Positions 17,231 to 26,645 of a DNA stretch of 41,399 nt are shown here, one piece after another. The translations under genes were made by a program, and so were the position numbers. Each line of letters begins with the position of its first letter. Within the stretch, counting starts at the first letter, position 1. Where the stretch lies: contig CAJYMH010000018.1 in NCBI GenBank assembly GCA_913776195.1, positions 1 to 41,399 on the forward strand, given 5' to 3'. The notes beneath the pieces were generated by a model, which saw only the letters and a list, made by a program, of their open reading frames with translations, searched no databases and was not told where the DNA came from. Source of the DNA: an uncultured Caulobacter sp. GTDB lineage: Bacteria > Pseudomonadota > Alphaproteobacteria > Caulobacterales > Caulobacteraceae.

Positions 17231-17626
17231 TCAGATGAACAGAGCCGCAAGAAGCATCAGCAGGCCGACCATCGAGGCCAGCCAGACGATGCTGCGCACC
17301 ACAGGAATCCCGAAGGCGTAGAGCGGGATATAGACCGCCCGGGCCGCCACATAGATCATCGTCCCCAGGGCGCTGAGGCCGCCGGTCTTGCCCGACAGCG
17401 CCACCGCCAGGACCAGGGCGACGAAGAAGGCGAAGGTCTCGCGGAAGTTGGCGAAGGCGCGCTGAAGCCGCCCCGCCATACCCGTCAGCGGCCGCGGTTC
17501 GTCTCGCGGGCCGACGTTCCACTTCAGTCCCATCTGCGGCTGGGCCGCGGCCGATCCCCAGAACAGGTGGACGAGGCCGACGATCACCGCCGCCCCCAGC
17601 ATCTTCAGTTCGAGGACCGGCTCCAT
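17231..17626 (-). CDS. MAPEG family membrane protein
   Basis: The 131-residue product has four hydrophobic segments (about residues 4-24, 65-84, 92-107 and 110-130). The MAPEG signature RLQRAFANFRETFAFFVALV lies near residues 53-72, after LKWNVGPRDEPRPL. MAPEG proteins include glutathione-dependent membrane enzymes, but most bacterial members have no assigned reaction. It sits between guaB (its start is two bases after the guaB stop) and the methyltransferase (no gap), so it must be cotranscribed with GMP-synthesis genes. No functional link is obvious. Confidence 0.9.
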   Translation of the reverse strand: MEPVLELKMLGAAVIVGLVHLFWGSAAAQPQMGLKWNVGPRDEPRPLTGMAGRLQRAFANFRETFAFFVALVLAVALSGKTGGLSALGTMIYVAARAVYIPLYAFGIPVVRSIVWLASMVGLLMLLAALFI

Positions 17627-17628
17627 CC

Positions 17629-19149
<1,521 letters not shown>

Positions 19150-20040
19150 TCAGGCGGACAGTCGGCGCGATTCTTGCTCCAGCGCCCATATCACCGTGTC
19201 AGCGACCAAGCGGACCCGTCCGACACGAGCCACGTCCCGCCTCATGAGCAGCCAGATCGGTTGGCTCCAGGCCGGGCCGTCAGCCGCCAGGGTAAGGCGC
19301 GCATCGTCACCAGCCAGGTATCGAGGCAGCATGGCGACGCCGCCGCCCGCCGCTGCGGCTTCCCGCTGCGCGCCCATGGTGCTGAGGCGAAGGCTGACGC
19401 CCCGCCCCGACGCCAGTTCGGCGATACGACGCGCGCCGGGCGCCACGGCCTCAACTTCCTCGCTGTAGCTGATGAACCGCCAGTCGGCCTCGGCCGTGCG
19501 CGCCAGATAGTCCGCTGTCGCATACAGCCCGTAGTCCGCGTCGCCCACCCGGCGGGTCACCGCCTCTCCCCGCGTCGGCCGACCGAAGCGCAGAGCGAGA
19601 TCCGCGTCACCGCGTGCGATACTGATATTACGGTCCTCTCCGACCAGCTCAATCTCTAGGTCCGGGTGGGTGGCGGTCAGGCGCGCAAGGGGCGCAGCCA
19701 ACATGTGTTCGGCGAAACTGCCCACGGTGCTGACCCGGACAAGACCGGCGATGGCCGCTCCGGCTTCGGCGCGGCGGCCAATGGCGAGGGCGGCGGCCTC
19801 CATGGCCCTCGCTTCTTCCAGCACCGCCTGACCGGCCGTGGTCAGGACGTAGCCTTCCGGTCGCTTCTCCAGCAAGCCGGGGGAGCCCAGCTCCTGATCG
19901 AACCGGGCCAGACGCCGGGCGATGGTGGCGTGGTTGACGCCCAGGGCGCGGGCGGCCCCGGACAGGCTCCCGGCCTCGGCCACGGCGAGGAAGACGCGCA
20001 CGTCCTCCCAATCCATATCTGTGCGTTTTCGATCAGGCAT
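19150..20040 (-). CDS. LysR-family transcriptional regulator
   Basis: The product has about 296 residues. The N-terminal winged helix contains DWEDVRVFLAVAEAGSLSGA and ALGVNHATIARRLARFDQEL. The effector domain contains GLVRVSTVGSFAEHMLAAPL and GDADLALRFGRPTRGEAVTR. A degraded linker signature (KRPEGYVLTTAGQAVLEEAR) is typical of the subgroup with T-x-A-G-Q. The start is uncertain: ATG 20040 or ATG 20016, neither with a good ribosome-binding site. It is divergent from the isochorismatase-like gene at 20111 with a 70-base AT-rich intergenic region, the classic LysR layout, so it probably controls that gene and itself. Confidence 0.9.
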   Translation of the reverse strand: MPDRKRTDMDWEDVRVFLAVAEAGSLSGAARALGVNHATIARRLARFDQELGSPGLLEKRPEGYVLTTAGQAVLEEARAMEAAALAIGRRAEAGAAIAGLVRVSTVGSFAEHMLAAPLARLTATHPDLEIELVGEDRNISIARGDADLALRFGRPTRGEAVTRRVGDADYGLYATADYLARTAEADWRFISYSEEVEAVAPGARRIAELASGRGVSLRLSTMGAQREAAAAGGGVAMLPRYLAGDDARLTLAADGPAWSQPIWLLMRRDVARVGRVRLVADTVIWALEQESRRLSA

Positions 20041-20110
20041 TGCGATTATATATCGAATTTTCACACAGCTCGCCAGGAGGCAAGATCGACAGGCATTTGG
20101 AGAACCACCC

Positions 20111-20821
20111 ATGTCCCTGTTCAGTCAGTTTTGCGGCCTGGCCGCGGCGGTCCTGGCCGCTTCGATCAGCTTCGCCGCCGCCAATGCGGGCGGCCCCGTG
20201 CTCATGCCGGACGGCCGGCCGGCCACCCTGCGCGATCTTCGGCCCGGCGATCGCCCCGCCATCGAACCGCGCCGGGCCGCGTTGCTCATCATCGACGCGC
20301 AGAATGAGTATGTGGACGGCAAGCTGCCGCTGGAGAAGTTCGGCGCCGCCGTCGCTCAGATCGAGCTCTTGCGGGCCTGGGCTCACGAGAACCGCGTGCT
20401 GGTCGTCCACATCCGCCAGATTGGCGGCCCGACCTCACCCATCTTCACCATCGGCGGCCATGGGGCGCAGATCATCCCTCAGCTGACCCCGACGGCGGAT
20501 GAACTGGTGATCGACAAGGGGCTACCCAATTCGTTCCACGCCACCGACCTGCACAAGGCGCTGAAGGCCGCCAGCAAGGATCAGTTGCTGGTCACGGGTT
20601 TCATGACCCACATGTGCGTGGACGCCACCACCCGCGCCGGCTTTGACTTGGGCTATCAGAACTATGTCGTCGCCGACGCCACCGCCGACCGCGCCCTGCC
20701 CAATCCCCTGGGGGGCGTCATACAGGCCGATCAGGTCAAGCGCGGAGCCCTTGCGGCCCTCAACGACCGTTTTGCCTGGGTGCTGAAGGACGCAGCGGAG
20801 GTGAAGGCGGCGGCGAGATAG
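20111..20821 (+). CDS. Exported isochorismatase-family cysteine hydrolase
   Basis: The 236-residue product has an N-terminal signal peptide (about residues 1-27: FCGLAAAVLAASISFAAANA then GG) and an isochorismatase-like hydrolase domain. The triad is complete: Asp62 in LIIDAQNEY, Lys136 in VIDKGLPNSF and Cys169 in FMTHMCVDATTR, with the usual non-proline cis bond region (VTGFMTH). Members hydrolyse isochorismate, nicotinamide, N-carbamoyl amides or related bonds; a cytosolic siderophore role is unlikely for an exported protein. It is divergent from a LysR regulator and convergent with rlmE, the two stops being three bases apart. Confidence 0.88.
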   Translation: MSLFSQFCGLAAAVLAASISFAAANAGGPVLMPDGRPATLRDLRPGDRPAIEPRRAALLIIDAQNEYVDGKLPLEKFGAAVAQIELLRAWAHENRVLVVHIRQIGGPTSPIFTIGGHGAQIIPQLTPTADELVIDKGLPNSFHATDLHKALKAASKDQLLVTGFMTHMCVDATTRAGFDLGYQNYVVADATADRALPNPLGGVIQADQVKRGALAALNDRFAWVLKDAAEVKAAAR

Positions 20822-20824
20822 CGT

Positions 20825-21529
20825 CTACCCCTTGAACCCCGTCGCCACCAGGAAGACCTCCGAGCTGTCGCTGCGGCTGGCCTTGGGCTTGAAGTTCTGG
20901 ACCTTGGTGAAGCGCTGCTTCAGCTCCCCGATCACCTCCGCCGTCTCGCCGCCCTGGAAGGCCTTAGCGACAAAGGCGCCGCCGGGCTTCAGGACCTGCA
21001 CCGCGAAATCCGCCGCCAGCTCGATCAGGGCGACGATGCGCAGGTGATCGGTCTCGCGGTGGCCTACGGTGTTCGGCGCCATATCTGACAGCACCACATC
21101 CGGTTGCCCGCCCAGAAGCTCGATCAGCAGATCCGGACACTTCGGGTCGGTGAAATCCATCTTGAGGATCTGGGCCGGCGGCAAAGGGTCGACGTCCAGC
21201 AAGTCGACCCCGACGATCTTCTCCACGCCGCGCTGCTGGGCGATCTGCAGCCAGCCGCCGGGCGCGCAGCCCAGGTCGAGGATCTTCGCGCCCTTGCGGA
21301 AGAAGTGAAACTTGTCGTCGATCTCGCTGATCTTGAACGCCGCGCGGCTGCGATAGCCCAGGGCCCGCGCCTTGGCGGCGAACGGGTCGTTGATCTGGCG
21401 CTCGAGCCAGGCCTGCTGGGAAGAGGTGCGGCCCATGGCGGTCTTCAGGCGGGCGGGCTTGCCGCGGCCGCCTTCGACGCCGCCGGTCGGCAGCTTCACC
21501 ATGCGGCGTTTGGGCGGTTCTTCGGTCAT
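20825..21529 (-). CDS. rlmE: 23S rRNA 2'-O-ribose methyltransferase RlmE (FtsJ/RrmJ)
   Basis: RlmE methylates U2552 in the A-loop of 23S rRNA late in 50S assembly. The 234-residue product has a basic N-terminal extension, RSRAAFKISEID, the SAM-binding LDLGCAPGGWLQIAQQRG, the catalytic Asp in VVLSDMAPNTVGHRETDH and the catalytic Lys in FVAKAFQGG, ending in KPKASRSDSSEVFLVATGFK. All K-D-K-E family elements appear to be present. Its ATG overlaps the ppx/gppA stop by four bases (21526-21529), a pairing common in alphaproteobacteria. Confidence 0.95.
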   Translation of the reverse strand: MTEEPPKRRMVKLPTGGVEGGRGKPARLKTAMGRTSSQQAWLERQINDPFAAKARALGYRSRAAFKISEIDDKFHFFRKGAKILDLGCAPGGWLQIAQQRGVEKIVGVDLLDVDPLPPAQILKMDFTDPKCPDLLIELLGGQPDVVLSDMAPNTVGHRETDHLRIVALIELAADFAVQVLKPGGAFVAKAFQGGETAEVIGELKQRFTKVQNFKPKASRSDSSEVFLVATGFKG

Positions 21530-22656
21530 TCGGCGGCCTGAGGTGTTGAGGTGCGGCCCCCACCCCCGCGACGCCGGCGACGGCGAGGCTTGCGGGGTTG
21601 CTGGTCGGACATGAGGGACATGAGGATGCCTTCGCGCAGGCCCCGGTCGGCGACGCGCACGCGGTCGCACGGCCACAGCTCCTGCACGGCCTGCAGGATC
21701 GCGGCGCCGGCCAACACCAGATCGGCGCGGTCCGGGCCGATGCATGGCTGTTGAGCGCGCTCGGCTGTCGTCAGCGCGAGCAGGCGATTGGCGGCGGCCT
21801 CGCACTCGCTGCGCTTCATCCAGAGGCCGTCGACCCGGTTGCGGTCGTAGCGCGGCAAGTCGAGATGCAGGCCCGCCAAACTGGTGATGGCGCCCGAGGT
21901 GCCGACCAGTTGGGCCCGCCCCTCTGCGAACACCGGGCGGAGGGCCTCGGCGTGCGGGAAGTCAGCGATCCGTTCCTTCACCGCCTCGACCATGGAGCGG
22001 AACCACACGTCGCGCGGCCCCTCCTCTGGAAAGCGCTCGGCCAGGGTGACCACGCCGATGGGGATCGAGACCCAGGCCTTGATCGGCAGCCTCCAGGCCG
22101 CGAATTGTCGCGGGTGGGCGTCCAGCCCCTCCCCCTTCAGATCGACCCAGGACAGCTCGGTCGAACCGCCGCCCACGTCCACCACCAAGGCGGCGTCGGC
22201 CTCACGGTCCAGAAGGTTCAGGCATCCGGCGACGGAAAGCTGAGCCTCCTCGCGCGGGGTGATGATCTGCAGGCGAAGCCCGGTCTCCTCGGCCACGCGA
22301 TCGACGAAGTCCTGCCCGTTGTCGGCCATGCGGCAAGCCTGGGTGGCGATGGCGCGAACGCGGACCGTGCGGCGGCGGCGGATCTTTTCCGCGCAGACCT
22401 TCAGGGCGGCCATGGACCGCTCCATGGCGGCGTCCGACAGACGGCCGGAGCCGACGAGACCCTCGCCCAGGCGCACGATGCGGGAATAGGCTTCGACCAC
22501 GCGGAATCCGCCTGACGTGGGAGTCGCCACCAGAAGGCGGCAGTTGTTGGTGCCAAGGTCGAGCGCGGCGTAAGCCGGCGTCTCCCCCGGCGGCCTCCGG
22601 CGATGAGACGGCCCTCGTGAGCGCGACTCGCCGGGCGCGCGCGGCGCCTCCGACAT
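21526..22656 (-). CDS. Exopolyphosphatase / guanosine pentaphosphate phosphatase family protein (Ppx/GppA)
   Basis: The product has 376 residues from ATG 22656. It has the ASKHA-fold motifs: phosphate 1 in ALDLGTNNCRLLVA, the catalytic Glu region TPREEAQLS and phosphate 2 in VVDVGGGSTELSW. DRGLREGIL is near the end. It is a short, two-domain form without the C-terminal HD-like domain of E. coli Ppx. Such short members may cleave polyphosphate or pppGpp; sequence does not separate these. Both ends carry Arg/Pro/Gly-rich tails (KPRRRRRRGGGGR at the C-terminus). It is coupled to rlmE, so stringent-response or phosphate metabolism and ribosome modification share a transcript. Confidence 0.9.
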   Translation of the reverse strand: MSEAPRAPGESRSRGPSHRRRPPGETPAYAALDLGTNNCRLLVATPTSGGFRVVEAYSRIVRLGEGLVGSGRLSDAAMERSMAALKVCAEKIRRRRTVRVRAIATQACRMADNGQDFVDRVAEETGLRLQIITPREEAQLSVAGCLNLLDREADAALVVDVGGGSTELSWVDLKGEGLDAHPRQFAAWRLPIKAWVSIPIGVVTLAERFPEEGPRDVWFRSMVEAVKERIADFPHAEALRPVFAEGRAQLVGTSGAITSLAGLHLDLPRYDRNRVDGLWMKRSECEAAANRLLALTTAERAQQPCIGPDRADLVLAGAAILQAVQELWPCDRVRVADRGLREGILMSLMSDQQPRKPRRRRRRGGGGRTSTPQAAE

Positions 22657-22771
22657 GGAGCAATACCTGTCTTGCAGGCGCCGGTGCCGGCGCCTCGTTT
22701 CGCCGACGACCTTATCATGCATCGCAGCAACAGAAAGCGCCGCCGTGCTTGCGAAGCCTGACAGCGCGCCT

Positions 22772-22799
22772 ACGTTCAGGTTTCAGTCAGGTGAAACGT
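22772..22799 (+). promoter_or_regulatory. Nested inverted repeats in the hspQ leader (candidate operator)
   Basis: GTTTCA (22780-22785) and TGAAAC (22792-22797) are a perfect inverted repeat with a 6-base spacer. Outside them ACGTT (22772-22776) and AACGT (22795-22799) also pair. The site ends 17 bases before the hspQ ATG, where a repressor or a leader hairpin could act. No known regulator is matched. Confidence 0.35.
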
Positions 22800-22816
22800 G
22801 GTTGACTGCAGGGGTT

Positions 22817-23146
22817 ATGAACACTCGTCTCGCAAAATTCTCGATCGGACAGGTTGTCAGGCACCGGATATTCCCATTCCGGGGCGTGATCTTCGACGTC
22901 GATCCTGAGTTCGCCAACACCGACGAGTGGTGGCTGGCCATTCCGCCAGAAGTGCGCCCGTCCAAGGACCAGCCATTCTATCACCTGCTGGCCGAGAACG
23001 ATCAGAACTCCTACGTGGCCTATGTCTCAGAGCAGAACCTGTTGCCGGACGATACGGGTGAGCCCGTGACCCACCCGCAGGCATCCGAACTTTTCGAAAG
23101 CTTCGACCACGGCGTCTACAAACTGCGGCCGCGCATCAGCCACTGA
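22817..23146 (+). CDS. hspQ: Heat shock protein HspQ
   Basis: The 109-residue protein starts NTRLAKFSIGQVVRHRIFPF, followed by RGVIFDVDPEFANTDEWW, FYHLLAENDQNSYVAYVSEQ and NLLPDDTGEPVTHP, a clear HspQ (YccV) match. HspQ binds hemimethylated oriC in vitro and acts as a Lon adaptor/activator in enterobacteria. ATG 22817 was chosen because the family begins there and GGGG lies just upstream; the longer open frame from 22655 is out of family. The gene is divergent from ppx/gppA (160 bases between starts) and its last 11 bases overlap the convergent acyltransferase gene. Confidence 0.94.
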   Translation: MNTRLAKFSIGQVVRHRIFPFRGVIFDVDPEFANTDEWWLAIPPEVRPSKDQPFYHLLAENDQNSYVAYVSEQNLLPDDTGEPVTHPQASELFESFDHGVYKLRPRISH

Positions 23147-24332
23147 CCGCCGCGGCCGGCTCGGCCTTCTCCCGCGGCTCAGGCCGCAGTCCAAACAGCC
23201 TGTCCAGAACCGGCACGCGCCGCACGATCTCGTAGGTGGCGAAACAGCCTCCGAACGTCCCCGCGATCAGGATCGCCGCCTCCAGCGCCTGCGGCAGGCC
23301 CAGCTTGGCCAGATGATGCGCCATGACCACGATCAGGGTCTGGTGGACGATGTAGAACGGAAACACCGCCAGGGTCAGGTAGCGCAGGCGCGGCCCGCCC
23401 TTGGTCAGATGCAGCGCTCCGAAGCCGAGGATGGCGGCGATGAAGCTCCACTGGTCCGTGGCGTAGACAAAGCGCATGACCGTGCGAAGGGCTTCCGGCG
23501 GTGCGGCGCCTTCGGCCCGATAGGTCCAGGCGTAGGTCGCAAAGACGGCGTAGCTGACGACCGCGAGACCCGCCGCAGTCCAGCGCCAGCGGATGAAGCC
23601 GTCACGGATGCTGGCGGACTTGGCGGTCAGGAACCCAAACATGAAGGCGGTGAAGGAGACGGCGTGGTTGTACCAGTCATCGACCAGCGCATGCGTCACC
23701 TCGAACATGGGCAGCAGCCACAGGCGCACCACGCCGAGGAATACGATCGGCAGGACGATCAGCCGCCAGCCGCCGAACACTCCGTCCAGCGTCTCGCCAA
23801 GCCGGCGCAGCGACTTGCCGGCCAGAGCCAGGATCAGCCCGAGCAGCAGGGTATAGACCAGCAGGTAGGCGACGAACCACATGTGGTTCCAGGTCGGGGT
23901 GATCAGGCACCCATCGTCGTCACACCAGTTTCCAGAGGCCGTGGCGTACTTGATCCAGAAAGATCCATACGGCTCCACCGCCTGCGGAACCTGTTCGACG
24001 ATCTCGTAGTAGGACTGCGGCGGCACGATCACGAACATCGCGAAGAGCAGCGGCGGCAGCAGCCGCAGGACCCGCTTACCGGTGAAAACCCCGGGGCTCA
24101 GCTTGTCGGCCATAAACCGCGTCGCGGCGCCGGATACCAGGAACAGCAGGGTCAGGCGCCACGGATTGCTCAGCATCATCACCGGCCCAAGCGCCTCGAT
24201 GGGATGAGGCGTCTTCACGTGCCAGTCCCAAGGCACGTAGAACATGCCGACGTGATACAGAATCAGCAGGAAGAACGCCCCTACGCGAATCCAATCGAGG
24301 TCCGCGCGGCGTTCGAGGGTCGGGGTCGTCAT
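23136..24332 (-). CDS. Acyltransferase-3 family membrane protein (OpgC-like)
   Basis: The 398-residue product has about ten membrane helices and the acyltransferase-3 signatures: DLDWIRVGAFFLLILYHVGM with the conserved His27, FLVSGAATRFM with the conserved Arg, and WFVAYLLVYTLLLGL. Family members O-acylate glucans, lipopolysaccharide, exopolysaccharide or peptidoglycan at the inner membrane. This branch, with DW/RxxAF and MWF at the middle, is like OpgC (succinylation of periplasmic glucans), but the acceptor cannot be told. The start is four bases from the divergent LytTR gene start, so their promoters must overlap each other's coding sequence. Confidence 0.88.
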   Translation of the reverse strand: MTTPTLERRADLDWIRVGAFFLLILYHVGMFYVPWDWHVKTPHPIEALGPVMMLSNPWRLTLLFLVSGAATRFMADKLSPGVFTGKRVLRLLPPLLFAMFVIVPPQSYYEIVEQVPQAVEPYGSFWIKYATASGNWCDDDGCLITPTWNHMWFVAYLLVYTLLLGLILALAGKSLRRLGETLDGVFGGWRLIVLPIVFLGVVRLWLLPMFEVTHALVDDWYNHAVSFTAFMFGFLTAKSASIRDGFIRWRWTAAGLAVVSYAVFATYAWTYRAEGAAPPEALRTVMRFVYATDQWSFIAAILGFGALHLTKGGPRLRYLTLAVFPFYIVHQTLIVVMAHHLAKLGLPQALEAAILIAGTFGGCFATYEIVRRVPVLDRLFGLRPEPREKAEPAAAVSG

Positions 24333-24336
24333 CTAA

Positions 24337-25239
24337 GTGTCCGGGTCTGAACAAGAGTCGCCTGAGAGAACTTCGATCTTCGGCAAGGCGAAAGCGCCTC
24401 GGGCCGATCGGCCGCATTCCAGGGACGATCAGCCTCGGTCTGGGACGAGCGGCGGCTTCTGGGGGCTGACCGGCGAGGATCGGCGCGATCTGCTGATCGG
24501 CTGGTTGATCGGCACGGTGGTGATCTGGGCCACGACCACGGTCAATGTGCTGTCGACGGTGGACGATCATGAGATCGCGTTCATCTGGCCGGCGATCTGG
24601 GAATACACCAGCGCCGTCAGCAACATGATCGCCACCCTGGCGGTCTGGGCGGCCGTGCGCTGGACCACTTTCCGCCTCCGGACGGCGCTTCAGATCATTC
24701 TCGCCCATCTGGCGGGCGTGTTCGCTTACTCGATCCCGCACGTGGCGATCTTCGTCGCCCTGCGCGAAGCGATCTACGCCTTGCTCGGCCGGGACTACGA
24801 GTTTGGCCCCGTCACCCGCTACGTCTACGAACTGCGCAAGGACGTGATCGGCTACTTCATCCTGGGGGCGGTGTTCTGGGGCGTCATGCGCCTGCGTCGG
24901 CAAGCATCGAAGGCAGCCGCGCGAAGGACATTCGACATCATTGACGGCTCACGTCTCGTCCGGGTCGAGTTGACGGACATCCTGGCCGTCACTGCGGCCG
25001 GGAACTACGCCGAATTCATCCTGGCCGACGGACGGCGTCCTTTGATGCGCAGCTCTCTAGCAGCGCTTGAGGAGAAGTTGGGCTTCACCCGCACCCATCG
25101 CTCGTGGCTGGTCAATCCCGACCGGGTCACAGGGCTGCGGCCTGACGGGTCCGGCGACTACACCGTGGAGCTAGGCCCGATGGAGGCGCCGTTGTCGCGC
25201 CGTTTCCCCGAGGCCACGACGCGCTTGCGCGGCGCTTAG
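24337..25239 (+). CDS. Membrane-bound LytTR-family DNA-binding regulator
   Basis: The 300-residue product has about four hydrophobic helices between residues 50 and 190 (for example LLIGWLIGTVVIWATTTVNV and DVIGYFILGAVFWGVMRL), followed by a C-terminal LytTR DNA-binding domain near 198-298: SRLVRVELTDILAVTAAGNY, LMRSSLAALEEKLGFTRTHR and SWLVNPDRVTGLRPDGSGDY. This membrane-LytTR layout has no receiver domain, so it would sense a signal through its helices. The GTG start at 24337 has a weak ribosome-binding site, but no better start precedes the first helix. It is divergent by 4 bases from an acyltransferase-3 gene, probably its target. Its stop overlaps the astD stop by four bases (TTAG). Confidence 0.85.
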   Translation: MSGSEQESPERTSIFGKAKAPRADRPHSRDDQPRSGTSGGFWGLTGEDRRDLLIGWLIGTVVIWATTTVNVLSTVDDHEIAFIWPAIWEYTSAVSNMIATLAVWAAVRWTTFRLRTALQIILAHLAGVFAYSIPHVAIFVALREAIYALLGRDYEFGPVTRYVYELRKDVIGYFILGAVFWGVMRLRRQASKAAARRTFDIIDGSRLVRVELTDILAVTAAGNYAEFILADGRRPLMRSSLAALEEKLGFTRTHRSWLVNPDRVTGLRPDGSGDYTVELGPMEAPLSRRFPEATTRLRGA

Positions 25240-26645
25240 GGCCGCAACCCCTTGATCTCGCCGACGACGTTGGCGACCTGCCGTGCTTCGAAGCTGGCCA
25301 CCGGATAGGCGCAGTAGTCGGCGGCGTAATAGGCGCTGGGTCGATGGTTGCCCGACGCCCCCAGCCCGCCGAACGGCGCGGCCCCCGCCGCTCCCGTGGT
25401 TGGACGGTTCCAGTTGGCGACCCCGGCGCGAATGCGTTTCTGGAAATGCTCCCAGCGGGCAGGATCGTCGCTGATCAGGCCGGCCGACAGGCCGTAACGG
25501 GTGTTGTTGGCGTGGCGCAGGGCCTCGTCGAAATCAGCCGCCCGGCGAACCTGCAGAATGGGCGCGAAGATCTCCTCGTCCGCCACCTCGAGCCCGGTCA
25601 CATCGACGATGCTGGGCGCGATGAAGGCGTCGCTGCGTCCATCGATCTTGCCGGTCGCGCGGATCACCTTGCCGCCCATGCGGCTGGCCGCGGAACGCGC
25701 GGCGTCGGCGCCGCGGGCGGAGATCAACGGCCCCATGAAGGGCTCGTCCCCATCGTTCCAGGCGCCGATGCGCAAGCGTTCGGTCAGGGTCAGAACAGCC
25801 TCGACCACGGCATCACCTATCGCCCCCTGCGGCACGATCAGGCGACGGGCGCAGGAGCAGCGCTGTCCAGTGGTGACGAAGGCGGACTGGATCACGTGGC
25901 CGGCGACCGCTTCGACGTCCGTCGCGTCCCACACGACCAGGGGATTGTTGCCGCCCAACTCCAGGGCCAGGATCACCTCCGGTCGGTCGGCGAAGACGCG
26001 GCGAAAGTGCGCGCCGGCCTGGGCGGAGCCGGTGAAAAGCAGGCCGTCGATCTCCTGCGCGATCAAAGCCTGACCGGTCTCGCGCCCGCCTTGGACCAGA
26101 TTGACGACACCCTCCGGCAGTTCGGCTGCGTGCAGCGCCTCCACCAGCAGTTGGCCGGCCAGAGGCGTCTCCTCAGAGGGCTTGAACACCACCGTATCGC
26201 CGGCCAGCAAGGCAGGAACGATATGGCCGTTGGGCAGGTGCCCGGGGAAATTGAAGGGACCCAGCACCGCCATCACCCCATGCGGCCGGTGGCGCAACAC
26301 GGCGCGACCGAAGGGCATGGTGTTCTCCCGCTCTCCCGTCCGCTCGTCATAGGCCGTGATGGAGATATCGACCTTCGCCATCATCGAGGCGAGCTCGGCC
26401 TTGGTCTCCCATAGGGCCTTGCCAGTCTCACGCGAAAGGACCTCGGCGAAGGCGTCCTTGCGGGCGTCCAGAGCGACCTTGTAGCGACGCATGGCGGCCA
26501 CGCGCTCTTCGCGCGGCAGGTCGGCCCAAGGTAGGAAAGCCTCTCGCGCCTTGGCGACTGCCGCCGCCACTTCAGCGGTCGAGGCGGCGGGGCCTTCCCA
26601 GACGACAGCGCCGGTCGCCGGGTCGATGGACTGGAACTTGGTCAT
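25236..26645 (-). CDS. astD: N-succinylglutamate 5-semialdehyde dehydrogenase
   Basis: AstD is the fourth step of the arginine succinyltransferase pathway, oxidising succinylglutamate semialdehyde to succinylglutamate with NAD. The 469-residue aldehyde dehydrogenase has the catalytic Glu229 in LALELGGNNPLV and Cys263 in TTGQRCSCARRL. The AstD-specific features are GPFNFPGHLPNGHIVPALLAG, the GNNP motif instead of GKSP, and WNRPTTGAAGAAPFGGLGASG near the C-terminus. It overlaps astA by four bases (ATGA, 26642-26645), supporting the assignment over a generic aldehyde dehydrogenase. Confidence 0.95.
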   Translation of the reverse strand: MTKFQSIDPATGAVVWEGPAASTAEVAAAVAKAREAFLPWADLPREERVAAMRRYKVALDARKDAFAEVLSRETGKALWETKAELASMMAKVDISITAYDERTGERENTMPFGRAVLRHRPHGVMAVLGPFNFPGHLPNGHIVPALLAGDTVVFKPSEETPLAGQLLVEALHAAELPEGVVNLVQGGRETGQALIAQEIDGLLFTGSAQAGAHFRRVFADRPEVILALELGGNNPLVVWDATDVEAVAGHVIQSAFVTTGQRCSCARRLIVPQGAIGDAVVEAVLTLTERLRIGAWNDGDEPFMGPLISARGADAARSAASRMGGKVIRATGKIDGRSDAFIAPSIVDVTGLEVADEEIFAPILQVRRAADFDEALRHANNTRYGLSAGLISDDPARWEHFQKRIRAGVANWNRPTTGAAGAAPFGGLGASGNHRPSAYYAADYCAYPVASFEARQVANVVGEIKGLRP

